DNA of 64,000 nt, from the NCBI GenBank assembly GCA_010093485.1, contig MU001509.1, forward strand, positions 112,972-176,971, read 5' to 3'. Under the pieces are notes generated by a model. That model was not told where the DNA came from and did not search any database. It saw nothing but the letters and a program-made list of their open reading frames with translations. Positions 10,571-20,178 of the stretch are shown piece by piece. The position numbers and the translations under genes are program-made. The first letter of the stretch is position 1. Each line of letters opens with the position of its first letter. The stretch comes from Karstenula rhodostoma CBS 690.94 (lineage: Eukaryota; Ascomycota; Dothideomycetes; Pleosporales; Didymosphaeriaceae).

Positions 10571-11756
10571 TCAATCCAGTGGTACCCCATGATCCTCTAC
10601 GAGCTCTCCGCCAATCTCATGGTAGGCATATGTACCGACGGGTATGCTATTCAGGGACGTTTGTTTGAGCAGGTCTTCGAATCCCACAATCGTCCAAACG
10701 CCCAATGCAGCTAAAACGGGCAGGCACTCAAGCGTGTAGAAGAATATCTCGTTGTGCATCAGTACCAGCAGGTGTCCCGTGAAAATTCCCGAGAGCTCAA
10801 TGAGACGGTACGCTACTCTCGTGAATATGGCTGCAAGGCTGAAGATCAAGGAGTAGATCGTCGAGCGGCATTTGTTCGACAACTGACTGGAGACATAGGT
10901 CGCTTTTGCTCTTAAATCGACAACCTCGTTGTCTCTCAATTTCTTGTGGAGTAGGATGGCTATGATGGACACATAAACCACGAGGACTTCTTGAACACCG
11001 ATGCCGACGAGATAAAATTTGAGCCCAATTATGGCCGTGCTGGAGCCGCTGCCTGATGGAGACGATCTATGCTTCGGAGCGATGAGTACACTGGCGACGA
11101 GTTGCTCAATTGCAAGAAAAGGAATCGTGACGAGAAGTACCCGTGAGAGAACGCCTCCGGTCACACCGAGAAGTTTCTCATCTTGGCGGTAAGCTGTAAT
11201 CAGTCTTTGAAGGACAGTGCAATCAAGCGCGAATATCACTGCGAACCAAGGCGAATTAGCACATAGGTGGAAAGAAAAAGACATGACGGGAGTCGAGACG
11301 AGCTAGAGTAGTTGAAGGGACGGACTCACATATCGGGCAAACCAAGACCAGTGTGTCAGAAAAAGCCACAAACTCCGGCACTTGCTGATATATCGTACCG
11401 AATGCACGCAGGATGTAGGCTGCCAAGAGGCACGTCGCGACAAGAGCCCCGATCCAAGGCAGCGAGAGGCTATGTCCCCTTGACGGTCCTCTTTCGATTC
11501 GCGGCTGGTGACGGCGAGAGACAGAGCGGGCTATCAGTGACGAGAACCCGAGTAGTACCAAGACTGCAGCGGCGCAAAAGACCAAGGCCGCAACGAAGGA
11601 TGGGTAATAAGGCCGGGAAATGTAGCCGCAGGTTCCAGGAGGTACCCAACCATTGGCATCGGGCTTCACTGTCGTTGTAGGACAATCGTGTGATGGTGAC
11701 GGATCGTCTGGAGCTGAACGGGACGAGACCAGCGGTAGACGAGCGAATGAAATCAT
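10571..11756 (-). CDS. RTA1-like multi-pass membrane protein
   Basis: Two exons (11756-11330 and 11238-10571) encode 364 residues. After a short N-terminal segment come DANGWVPPGTCGYISRPYYPS and about seven transmembrane helices, including FVAALVFCAAAVLVLLGF, PWIGALVATCLLAAYILRAF, FYLVGIGVQEVLVVYVSI and the late NEIFFYTLECLPVLAALGVW. The order and the aromatic/acidic motif in the sixth helix fit the RTA1 family of lipid-translocating or stress-resistance proteins (yeast RTA1, RSB1). The start at 11756 is the in-frame ATG just before the conserved part. It lies next to the RiPP genes and could give export or self-protection, but RTA1-like genes are common in fungi and the link is inference. 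Confidence 0.75.
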
Positions 11757-12330
11757 GGCCACTCGATCAGAAAGACCATAGCATGGTGGTAGATGCGTAA
11801 TAACCAAATATCGGGCAATTGGAGAAGGTCCAGAGAGCAGCGTATTATCAACGAGGCGGCCGAAGAGGGAATGGAGAATGTCACTGTGCAACAAGTGCAC
11901 GCTGCAGTCCCACAGCTCTGGCAACACTAGCCAAGTTCGATAGCCCCCATGGATGATGATCCTTCGGCTAGATGCGGGGTAGAGCGTTGAGGCCCTTACC
12001 AAGATCTTGGAAACAGTGCTAAGCATCCTACGACAAAGATCGTCACTCCTCGCGCGAGAGTTGATAGAGCTTGACAATCCAATTGGGAAGGTAGGCATCG
12101 AACAACCTTAAGAGAGCTTATCAGCATCTTTTCATACACGATGGCCTTCAGCCTAAGTCTTCATTGGTCACTAAATCCATTTGATCCCAGTTCCAGGGGT
12201 TTACAATTGAAAAGTAGTACATTCGTACAGTCATACAGTCGCGCGATTGCTTGCGTTATTCTCCGCACCTAGCAGGTGGTGTTCGTGGGCCAATGTAGAT
12301 ACGCCCTAAATAAAAGTCAGGATCAGATTG
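11757..12330. other. intergenic, no supported gene
   Basis: Spacer holding the presumed promoter of the RTA1-like gene and the 3' end of UstYa-1. The minus-strand frame stays open upstream to 12098 but loses conserved character, so I treat it as untranslated. Confidence 0.45.
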
Positions 12331-13278
12331 TTAGCAAAGGGGGATGTTCTCACCATCGGGCGTAGTAATCAACTTCTCTTCCTCCGAAAAGGAGTGTTGT
12401 CGCGTCCAATCCTGAACAGCATCCCAGTTGACGCACGCCGAATCTACAGTGTTGTTTGCAAATGCAACACCAGGCTTATCAGGGTTCCAAGCAATAGCTC
12501 TGACACCGAGGTCCGGCTGGCAAATAAGCCTTTTCCGTAGAGTCTCGATGCAGTGATCTATATGTGGTGGGAAATAGTGCGCCTCGTCCATATCATAGTG
12601 CTCCGTATGGTTGGCTGTCGGATCATGGGGGTTTGAACAGCGTACTCCCGCTATTTGATGTCGAATGGAATCCAGACAATGGAGATGGTGATAGACGTTC
12701 ATGGAGACCCAGACGTCGCCAGAATCGTCATTTAGAGGGATGCTTTCAAGGTCTAAATCGTCTAAAGATGTTGACGGGACGCGTATTGAGTACCCTAGAT
12801 ATATGACTTGATTAGCAATCCAGGCCTGTGACACGGAGGTCAACCTACTTACCATCCATGAGCTTCATCCATCGTTCTGTCGTTTCTTGAGTTGGAAACC
12901 CCTGATATGGGCTCGTGTGACCATGGCCCTCAAGTTCGTGATGTGTTAGAATCAATGGCCGTGAAGATATGGCCTCGAAGGCCGGTGCTTATTGGTAATC
13001 TCTGTCAGCCTGAACACTACTTGAGGGCGACTAATAGGAAATGCTCCAGACATACAAGGCACCATCGAGTACTGCGCGAGTTGGTCGCTAGCTCCCTGTG
13101 GACGTTCATTGCTAAGGAACAATCCAACAAACACTCCAGAAGTAAACAAAACCACGTTGATTGCCAGATATCGAATGTTCAATGCGCCGCTCCAGCCAGT
13201 CGTATCAAGGTTTCCGTGTGACAAGACCTCTTCGCCATCTTCTTCGCTTCGAAGTTGGGTATACTTTTGGTCCGGCAT
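12331..13278 (-). CDS. UstYa-family (DUF3328) oxidase-like protein 1
   Basis: Three exons (13278-13056, 12987-12853, 12794-12331) encode 273 residues. A cytosolic N-terminus is followed by one membrane helix at about 37-55 (YLAINVVLFTSGVFVGLFL), then the luminal UstYa domain. It has the SPAFEAI motif, then HHLHC at 155-159 followed by LDSIR, and HIDHC at 197-201 followed by IETLR. These paired HxxHC motifs define the UstYa family. Members act in ustiloxin, phomopsin and asperipin biosynthesis, where they oxidatively crosslink or cyclise ribosomal peptides. The first intron splits the Ser codon of SPA. The gene is divergent from the repeat precursor at 13853, with 574 bp between the starts, so the two may share a promoter. 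Family assignment is firm; the substrate is inferred from position. Confidence 0.92.
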
Positions 13279-13852
13279 GGTCCGGAACTGTATGACGAGA
13301 AGCGCGAAAGCCAAATTGAAAATCTGTGAGGGCGTTCGTAGATCGTGACCTCGAGTGTTGTACAGAACGATTGGCCAACTGACTCAGAGCGCTTGAGAGG
13401 CAGTTTCCGTATCAGGACTAGTTGGTGTAGTCCAAGTCCGCGTACCGAAGGTGAGGCAAGAGCAGACAAGAGAGAGTTGGAAATCTAGGCACGCATCTGG
13501 TGCAGCTGAGGATTGATGCAATGAACACGCGCGAGAACCATCTGCCAGCAGGACTGAGGATTCCGAGTCTGATGAATAAGGAAGGTGAGATGTTTACACC
13601 TACGCAAGGTCTGCATAGCAGCTACTTGGCGGGTGGCGGTCACCTTGGCGTCCCACACCGCTTCCTTCAGGATCAACGTACTCCTATGTCGGCCCTTTAC
13701 ACTACAGCCTATCGATAACGTTGCCATACGCTATGTTCTAGGGACATGGTCCAAACCGCCAACCGTTTCGGAACGCGTATATATCAGGCCTCTCTCAATT
13801 GTGATCTTCTCTTCGTCTCACACTACATATCTTGCAATATTCAATATTCAAC
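13279..13852. promoter_or_regulatory. divergent promoter, UstYa-1 / precursor 1
   Basis: This is the 574 bp between two divergent starts. A TATATA box at 13778-13783 lies about 70 bp upstream of the precursor ATG, in a good position for a strong TATA promoter. Open frames in this stretch (13485-13727 minus, 13500-13718 plus) have no protein character. Shared regulation of the oxidase and the precursor is inference. Confidence 0.55.
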
Positions 13853-14442
13853 ATGCGTGTCTCTACTGTATCCGCTATTATCGGGCTCACTGCCGGCTTT
13901 GCCAGCGCAGCTCCGGTGCAGCCCAAAGAAGTCCAGAACCGCGATGCCGATCCCCAGTGGTACGACATCACCTACGTTGACAAGGTGAAGCGCGAGGATG
14001 CCGACAAGAAGCGTGAAGCTGAGGCCCAGTGGTACGGTAAGTGTCTCTTCTCGGGCACCACATCTGCTAAATTTGAATGCTCACCGCTTCAATAGATATC
14101 ACTTACGTCGATAAGCGCGCTGAGGAGGAAAAGAAGCGCAAGGCCGACCCTCAGTGGTACGATATCACTTATGTTGACAAGCGCACCGAGGAGGAGAAGC
14201 GCAAGGCCGACCCCCAGTGGTACGACATTACCTACGTCGACAAGCGCTCTGAGGAGGAGAAGAAGCGTCAGTGGTACGATATTACTTATGTCGACAAGCG
14301 TGCGGAAGAAGAGAAGAAACGCAAGGCCGACCCTCAATGGTACGACATCACCTATGTCGACAAGCGTGCTGAAGAGGAGAAGAAGCGCAAGGCCGACCCT
14401 CAATGGTATGACATTACCTACGTTGACAAGCGCGCTGAATAG
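13853..14442 (+). CDS. Kex2-processed repeat RiPP precursor 1 (dikaritin-like)
   Basis: Two exons, 13853-14036 and 14096-14442, encode 176 residues. A signal peptide of about 19 residues (MRVSTVSAIIGLTAGFASA) is followed by a short pro-region. Seven copies of WYDITYVDK come next, each followed by Lys-Arg, the Kex2 site (the first reads DKVKR). Acidic/basic spacers (AEEEKKR or variants, then KADPQ) separate them. The architecture is that of UstA, PhomA and AprA-type precursors: secretion signal, identical cores, KR sites, no other domain. UstYa-family genes on both sides support a cyclic or crosslinked product; Trp and two Tyr in the core are likely oxidation sites. The single intron splits the Asp codon of copy 2; if it is retained, translation stops soon after copy 1. 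The core is not one I recognise from a described dikaritin. Precursor class is strong; product chemistry is inferred. Confidence 0.9.
13958..14430 (+). repeat. seven coding repeats WYDITYVDK in precursor 1
   Basis: Copies start at 13958, 14030 (split by the intron), 14155, 14218, 14272, 14338 and 14404. Spacing is 63, 54, 66 and 66 bp between the last five. The nine residues are identical in all copies, while the third codon positions differ (GAC/GAT, ATC/ATT, ACC/ACT, TAC/TAT, GTT/GTC). Confidence 0.95.
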
Positions 14443-15011
14443 AGGGGGCAGCGTATGAAGCATGAAATCTGGGGATTCACCCGGAATCTTGTCTGAATAG
14501 GGTAACAGATCGAAAGAGCACCGGTTCGCATAGACAGGTGTAGCTGTATGGCTCTACCATTGGTATACAATGAAACCTATTCAGTTACTATGATCGTGTC
14601 ATCTAAAACTATAGCCTGATATTTTGACCTCTCTTATCGATCACTTAATGCGGGGCAACTCAAACGCTCGTTGTAGTCCGACACCTTCCTCTTTCGGTGA
14701 ACGCGAAGGATCATCACGCACTAGTAGCTGACCTACTTTAGTCTAAAAAGTTGGCCGGCCTTTTGTATCCCATGACCTTTGCGCTCCGAGGCCTAAACCT
14801 TGGCCGCACTCTTGGCGAAGTGTAGTCTATTCACGATAGTCCGCAGAGGATTGCGCACTAGACAAACCCAGCACCTTGCCCTGCCAATCAAGCTGACCCT
14901 GGCTGACGTAACGGCTTGTCTGAGTCCTTCGCCTGAGAGGCAAACTCCAGTCCTCATAATCTAATTTGAGGTTAAGAGAGCATCGTCAATACATTGTGCC
15001 ACTGGTCGGAG
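14443..15011. other. intergenic, precursor 1 to UstYa-2
   Basis: 569 bp holding the precursor 3' UTR and the UstYa-2 promoter. No gene is seen. The UstYa-2 frame stays open upstream to a TTG at 14994, but the first ATG is at 15012. Confidence 0.5.
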
Positions 15012-16001
15012 ATGGATCCGCCGATTGAGCGGATGAGCTTCGAAGATTCGGAAAGTAGTCAGGACAACCACTCTCGTTCGTTGGAAGGGTTGTCGCATGA
15101 TGGAGACGCCGATACAGAGAAGTTCCTTTTATTGGGCAAAGACAGTGGAAGCGTTCACAAAGCGTCTTGGAGAAGTTCCTGGTCCTGGTCAACCAGAACC
15201 ATGGTTTTCGTGACGATTCTAAATGTCTTCTTGTTGTTGGTATCGATAGTGATACTATCAATGTCCACGAAGGGTTCTTTTTCTGATCAGGACTACTGGA
15301 GAGCTACGTCCTACTATTGTGAGGCCGCCCTCATATGTCGATCCAATCTTGCCACTGACCCGATTCTAGCCCCAGTATTTGACCGCTTCAACATCCCGAA
15401 GCTCACGCAAGTTACAAACGGCACATTCTGGAACACGGAACCTCCCTCTATTTGGCGCGCCCGCACAGGCGCCGAAGCAGATGCAGCATGGGAATCTATC
15501 GGAAGCAACATTGCACCCATCATAATCAATTCCGTCGAGGTTCTTGCGCTCGGTAAAGACCCCTCCGTGGCCGTGAAAGCACCTCCCGAACTCAACCTCG
15601 GCTCAGACGCGTACATCGCAGGTATGGACGTCTTCCACCACCTACACTGCCTGGACAAGCTCCGCCGAGAAATCTCATACAAGCACTATCACGAGGCTGA
15701 GGAAGGACCGAGTCCAGGGTCGGAGTTGCATGAAGCACATATCAACCACTGTCTTGATGTGCTTGCGCAGGCATTGAAGTGTACCGGCAGTGTTGATATG
15801 GTTACTTTCAATTGGGTTGAGGGGCATCGGATGCCACAGCCGGACTTCAACAACAAGAAGGTTTGTCGCGATTTCGAAGCGCTGAGGGAGTGGACTGTGG
15901 AGAATGGGGTCGATAGCGATGGATTTTTCAAGGCTGCAGACAAGCCGCCGCCAGGTGCCGTCATCGTGCCTGAATTCCACCCTCATAATCATGGCACATA
16001 A
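15012..16001 (+). CDS. UstYa-family (DUF3328) oxidase-like protein 2
   Basis: A single exon encodes 329 residues. An acidic N-terminus is followed by one membrane helix at about 63-84 (MVFVTILNVFLLLVSIVIL) and a luminal domain. It carries HHLHC at 209-213 (then LDKLRREI), HINHC at 243-247 (then LDVLAQALKC) and the C-terminal CRDFEALREW. The paired HxxHC motifs place it in the UstYa family. It differs from UstYa-1 and UstYa-3: there is no intron, and the SPAxEA motif after the membrane helix is replaced by TSYYCEAALICRS. It is co-directional with the precursor 569 bp upstream. By analogy with clusters carrying two UstY proteins, the two oxidases could act at different steps on the same peptide (inference). 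Confidence 0.9.
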   Translation: MDPPIERMSFEDSESSQDNHSRSLEGLSHDGDADTEKFLLLGKDSGSVHKASWRSSWSWSTRTMVFVTILNVFLLLVSIVILSMSTKGSFSDQDYWRATSYYCEAALICRSNLATDPILAPVFDRFNIPKLTQVTNGTFWNTEPPSIWRARTGAEADAAWESIGSNIAPIIINSVEVLALGKDPSVAVKAPPELNLGSDAYIAGMDVFHHLHCLDKLRREISYKHYHEAEEGPSPGSELHEAHINHCLDVLAQALKCTGSVDMVTFNWVEGHRMPQPDFNNKKVCRDFEALREWTVENGVDSDGFFKAADKPPPGAVIVPEFHPHNHGT

Positions 16002-17153
16002 GAGACATGCTCGTCAAAGATGTTTAGTGCTTCAGTCATCCATTCTTCTTCAGCGATGAATATCGCTTCTTTTCTGTCAAATCTCAGGAGACGAGGCACA
16101 ACGCATAAGCTCAGTCGATCTGAGAGTCCAAACGTGATTGTCTGTGTATCGGTACATGTACTTTGCTCCGTGGGTTGCGACATGGCAGTTCTGCAGTGAA
16201 CGCAAATACCTACATGCATAAAGGCGGCGCCAGTTAACCTCTAATCTTGGGTGGACTCGCGGCTGGCATCCGTAAACTCAAATCGTATATCCCTCTCCAT
16301 ACACTCTCGTGGCCATCTTTAAATCATCGTCAGTGTTATTTTCGCACGGGTTAGACGGTATATCATATCCGTTGAAAGGGTCTGCTATCCAAAGTGGGGC
16401 ATCGACAACGCAACTTTCCAGCAAACTTGTGTAACACTTATCTATCTTCCATGCAAGTACCCGCACCGCTCTTTGCTCACCAGCTGCCGCCGCCACAGCG
16501 CACATATAAAACCAATGTCTTTTCCTTTGCCCCGAAAAAGATACATTCGAGTCCACGGCTTAGTCCGCTTTGCATGTCATCGCGGAACCCAGGCATGACC
16601 AAGGTCAGGACTGGGATCGTTCTTGGCATGATACGCGCAGCTGTTGGCTCTTCTTCCCAGCGGTTGTCACATATATGCCTAGATCAAATAACGGCCTTGA
16701 CACCTCAGTTCTTGCGCATTTTTCTTGGCAAGTACTCCTAACCATGGGCCTACATCTCCCCTTCTCGCGTTTATTTCATGGCGGATTTGAAGTCTCTGCT
16801 GTTTGCAATGATATCGAGTGGATTGAGTTTGACGTCATGCTTGGGGGTGTCTCATTTTTTGTCTCGCAATGCAAACGTCCCCTAAGAGTTGACTGTCTCG
16901 CACTCCGATAAGCAGTTTACACCGGGTGGGCTACCACAAAACTTGTAGAGTCCTTTGTGATTGAGACGTTGCCAGCTACGCGAGAAGTATAAGTCTATGG
17001 CGTACGTGAACTCAGCAGTCCGTCAATCGGGCGCTCTCTCAGGCCAGCCACGTGCCTGATTCCCCCCAGGCAGCAATGTTGACAACATTTCCAAAACCCC
17101 AACAACACCAAAGACTTCCCTAGAACGGTTCATTCCGCACATTCTCACTCAAG
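16002..17153. other. intergenic, no supported gene
   Basis: 1.15 kb. A minus-strand frame at 16278-16556 has fairly natural composition but starts only with GTG and matches nothing known to me. Plus-strand frames at 16394-16911 lack protein character. No RNA gene is seen. Confidence 0.45.
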
Positions 17154-17790
17154 ATGTCACAGACCGACCGCCTCCCCCTAGACCAACAGATGCTCCGCGG
17201 TGCAGGGATCTGACAAGCCATCATCGCCCTCCTCATCTGCCTTCTCCTCGGCGCCGAAGCCTTCCAAACCCTTCTCAGACCGAGGGATCTGGGCATCTAC
17301 TACTTCCTGTACACGGCACTCTCTTCTTCTAATCCCGTCTCGCTGACGATCCACAGCCGCAATAGCACCACCGCTGTGCTGGCCGCCGTGATCATCTTCT
17401 CCGTCTACGTGCAACGCAAAGCCGAGATCTCGGCATAGCAAAATCTGCTTTTCGAGGCGGTGAAATCGGACTCGGCGACCGGGCTGTGGCTCTGGTTTAT
17501 TCTCGATGCGGCGTTTGGGCCGTGGATGGCGTATTGCAGGGAGCATGCTTGGATGCAGCCCTGCCATGTGAGTGAAAGGGTAGGCCGCGCGGCGCTGGCG
17601 GGTATTGCGTTGTTGTGGGTGACTGGGTCCCTTTTGAGTATGCGTGCTAAGTTTGGACAGTGTTTTTTACTATCCGGCACTTGGGTACTCGTACTTGGTG
17701 TGGAGGACGGCGCCGGAGAAGGGTGAGAGTGATGACGGAGAGCATGTTGAGCGAGGTGAAGTAGCTGATAGGTCGCCTTTGCTGGGTTGA
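17154..17790 (+). pseudogene. decayed integral membrane protein gene
   Basis: From the ATG at 17154 the frame reads MSQTDRLPLDQQMLRGAGI, stop (TGA, 17211), then a good membrane helix (QAIIALLICLLLGAEAFQTLL) and a second (TTAVLAAVIIFSVYVQRKAEI). A second in-frame stop follows (TAG, 17436). It then continues WLWFILDAAFGPWMAYCREH and AALAGIALLWVTG. After a frame change or unusually short intron near 17630-17660 it ends YYPALGYSYLVWRTAPEKG and DRSPLLG with a stop at 17788. The organisation is a small four-helix fungal membrane protein. Both stops could come from single C-to-T changes (CGA, CAG). It lies inside the RiPP region; its former role is unknown. Confidence 0.6.
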
Positions 17791-18100
17791 AGAGTGCGTG
17801 TTTGATCAAGAAAACTGCTTAGTCCGGGCTTTGGGCTCAGACGCGCATCTATCGCTAACCTGGGATGCAATACGTGCTCAGTGTGGACCGCCGTTCTTTG
17901 ACGTTGGGCGAGGAAGAGGCGACAGTAAGTTTTCCTGTATTTTCTTTTTTGTTTTTGCAGCATTTGACCAGTGGATCCTCCTGGAACACCACCTACAGTG
18001 TCATGCTTTATTCACCAATAGTCACTCTTACGCAGTCAATTGTCCCTACACTGCATGCCTCTCCACTCATACGTCACATACCCTGCGCCATGTGATGCAC

Positions 18101-19961
18101 TCACCGTTTGAAGCGCAACATCCTGTTAAACCCTCTCTGCTCAATCTCTCTTCGCGCCGCCCCGTCCACAAACTCACCGCCATTCCCATCTCTCGACATA
18201 CCGTCGCCAAACACTCTCAACAACACCACCATCATCCCAGCAGCAAGAATACTCCCACAAAGGATCCCAATCATGACAAGGTTACTTTTGCGGTACTTAT
18301 GCGGACCCTTTGCATCCTCAGGCCATCCTGTGTACAAGGCGTATGTCGTGAGGATGGAGCCGAGGTTGCCCAGTCCGGAGACGAGTGCGGATGCGGCGGC
18401 GACACCGACTTCGCCGTGACGGGGCTGGAAGATTTCGTTCGTCCAGGTCATACAGATGGGCACCGTGGGACCCAGACCGAAGCCGACCTGGTCATAATGG
18501 TCAGCGATCTGTTGTAGAAGAGTACTGGGATGAGGTTCATACGAGAAGGAGACCTCCGTAGCGAGTCCACGATTTCGCGCCGCCTCCAAAGGTGGTCATG
18601 AGGAGGCCTCCAATCTGGATGAGCACTGCGAAGGAGAAGAAACCAGCGCGGTGGTGGTGGAATCGGTCTGAAAGGGGGGTGAAGATCAGGATAGCGATGA
18701 GATCCATCTAAGCCGTATTAGTTCTTGTCCGAAAATCAGAACTCTTGCAGAGGGAACGTACGATCCAGATAGGAGCGGTCAGCAGCGAGAGGTCAATGCC
18801 GGAAAGATCAGGATTGATACCACGGATGATGACTGAAGCATACGCTTGGGTTCCAATGCCGACACCGACGACGCCGAAGTACATAACAACCAATGGCCAT
18901 AACCGCCAGTCGATGACAACATGCCAGAGATCCTTCATTGTCCACACCTTGCGGCGGTACACGCGGGTCAGATCTTCGTAATGGATCCGTGCATCCTCGC
19001 CTGACAGTGCAGGTTTGCTGTCGGGGATGAATTTGCGCCAGGATGGTTTCTCGCGAACTTCACCCGGAGGTAGAGGCCGATCTGGGAGCCACCAGAGCAG
19101 CGAGATACCAACAAGAGTGCCCACGATTCCGTAGAGGAGAAACATCCATTGAAAGCCTACGAGGCCGCCCAGGCCGTCCATCTTCTGGAAGCCGGCAGAA
19201 ACAAGGCCGACGACAGCGGCAGAAACTTGAGAAGCCGTGAAGTAGCGGCCAATCCGCTTGCCAGTCCTTGAAGGCGGGTAGAAGAGCGTGAGGTAGTACG
19301 ACATGCCAGGCCACATGCCTGCAATAACTATACCCAGCAAGAGTCGCAGGAGGCTAGACTAGTGTCAGCAACAGTGTGTGGAGTGTGGCAGAAGAAGGCT
19401 CACTAGAAGCTCCACGCAGCTTTCATACCAGTCAAGCCAATGCCAATGATGCCCACTCCTGTGACGATTCTACTCATCCACACATGCGGACTCAATTTGG
19501 ACATGACTAAGTTGGAGGGCATATCGAAGATGACGTAGCAGACGTAGAACAGGGCTAAACCAGTCGACACTTGCTTGGGGCCCAGATTGAGCTCTGAAGC
19601 GAGGTCGTGGCCTTGGGCGATGTTCATCGTTTGCGCCAGGCCGACGTTGGATCGGATGGCAGAGCACATGAAGTAGAGGATCCAGAAGGCTGAGTCGTGT
19701 TAGGGTTCGGATGGCGGGGCTAGTTTAGAAGAGCAGTACCTGGCAAGATGCGTCGATCGAGCTTACTACTTGTTGTTAGGCGTCGTACAGAGAAGAGCAG
19801 CACTTCACACACCTGTACACCTGCTCAATGCGGTCAATATCCACTGCCTCGGACCCTTGGTCGACATGTTGCTCCTCTATATCGTCTGGCTTGCGTCTAG
19901 GCCGTGCCGACTCGGCCATGTTTTTATTTTCGGGACCCCGCCCAGTTGCCTCTACGGACAT
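18101..19961 (-). CDS. MFS transporter, anion:cation symporter (Dal5-like) family
   Basis: Six exons (19961-19813, 19765-19740, 19689-19404, 19353-18762, 18707-18543, 18487-18101) join to 534 residues in a single frame. The start is the ATG before SVEATGRGPEN. After a hydrophilic N-terminus come KLDRRILPAFWILYF, the usual entry to helix 1 in this family, then GLALFYVCYVIFDMPSNLVM, RLLLGIVIAGMWPGMSYYL and later helices through GFGLGPTVPICMTWTNE. The length and motifs match the ACS/allantoate permease family, which carries vitamins, organic anions and small amides or peptides. A role in moving the RiPP product is possible, but this family more often imports nutrients; ustiloxin-type exporters belong to other MFS groups. 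It is transcribed toward the decayed membrane gene. Confidence 0.85.
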
Positions 19962-20178
19962 TTTTGCCTTGGTCTCGCGTACCAGATGCAATCTGATAAG
20001 GTGTGGTAGCACAGGTGAGCCAGTGTTCACAAAGTACTTCGTACAGATTTCCGTGGTGGGGGTGCACTAGTGATGGTTTGGGCAAGCGTCAAGCGTCATT
20101 GACGAATGGCTCAAGCTCCACGTCCAAGATGTTGGTCGCGATGCCACGACTGCTTCACCAACACACTCCATCTGCACA

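Noticed and set aside
14089..14463. Long open frame antisense to precursor 1 (Leu/Val-rich)
   Set aside because: It is the reverse-strand shadow of the repeats; it has no start context or family, and the plus strand has signal peptide, Kex2 sites and intron logic.
14994..15011. Upstream extension of UstYa-2 to 14994
   Set aside because: The codon there is TTG; the first ATG is at 15012.
16278..16556. Minus-strand frame with fairly natural composition
   Set aside because: Starts with GTG only, no homology recognised, no splice sites linking it to a longer gene.
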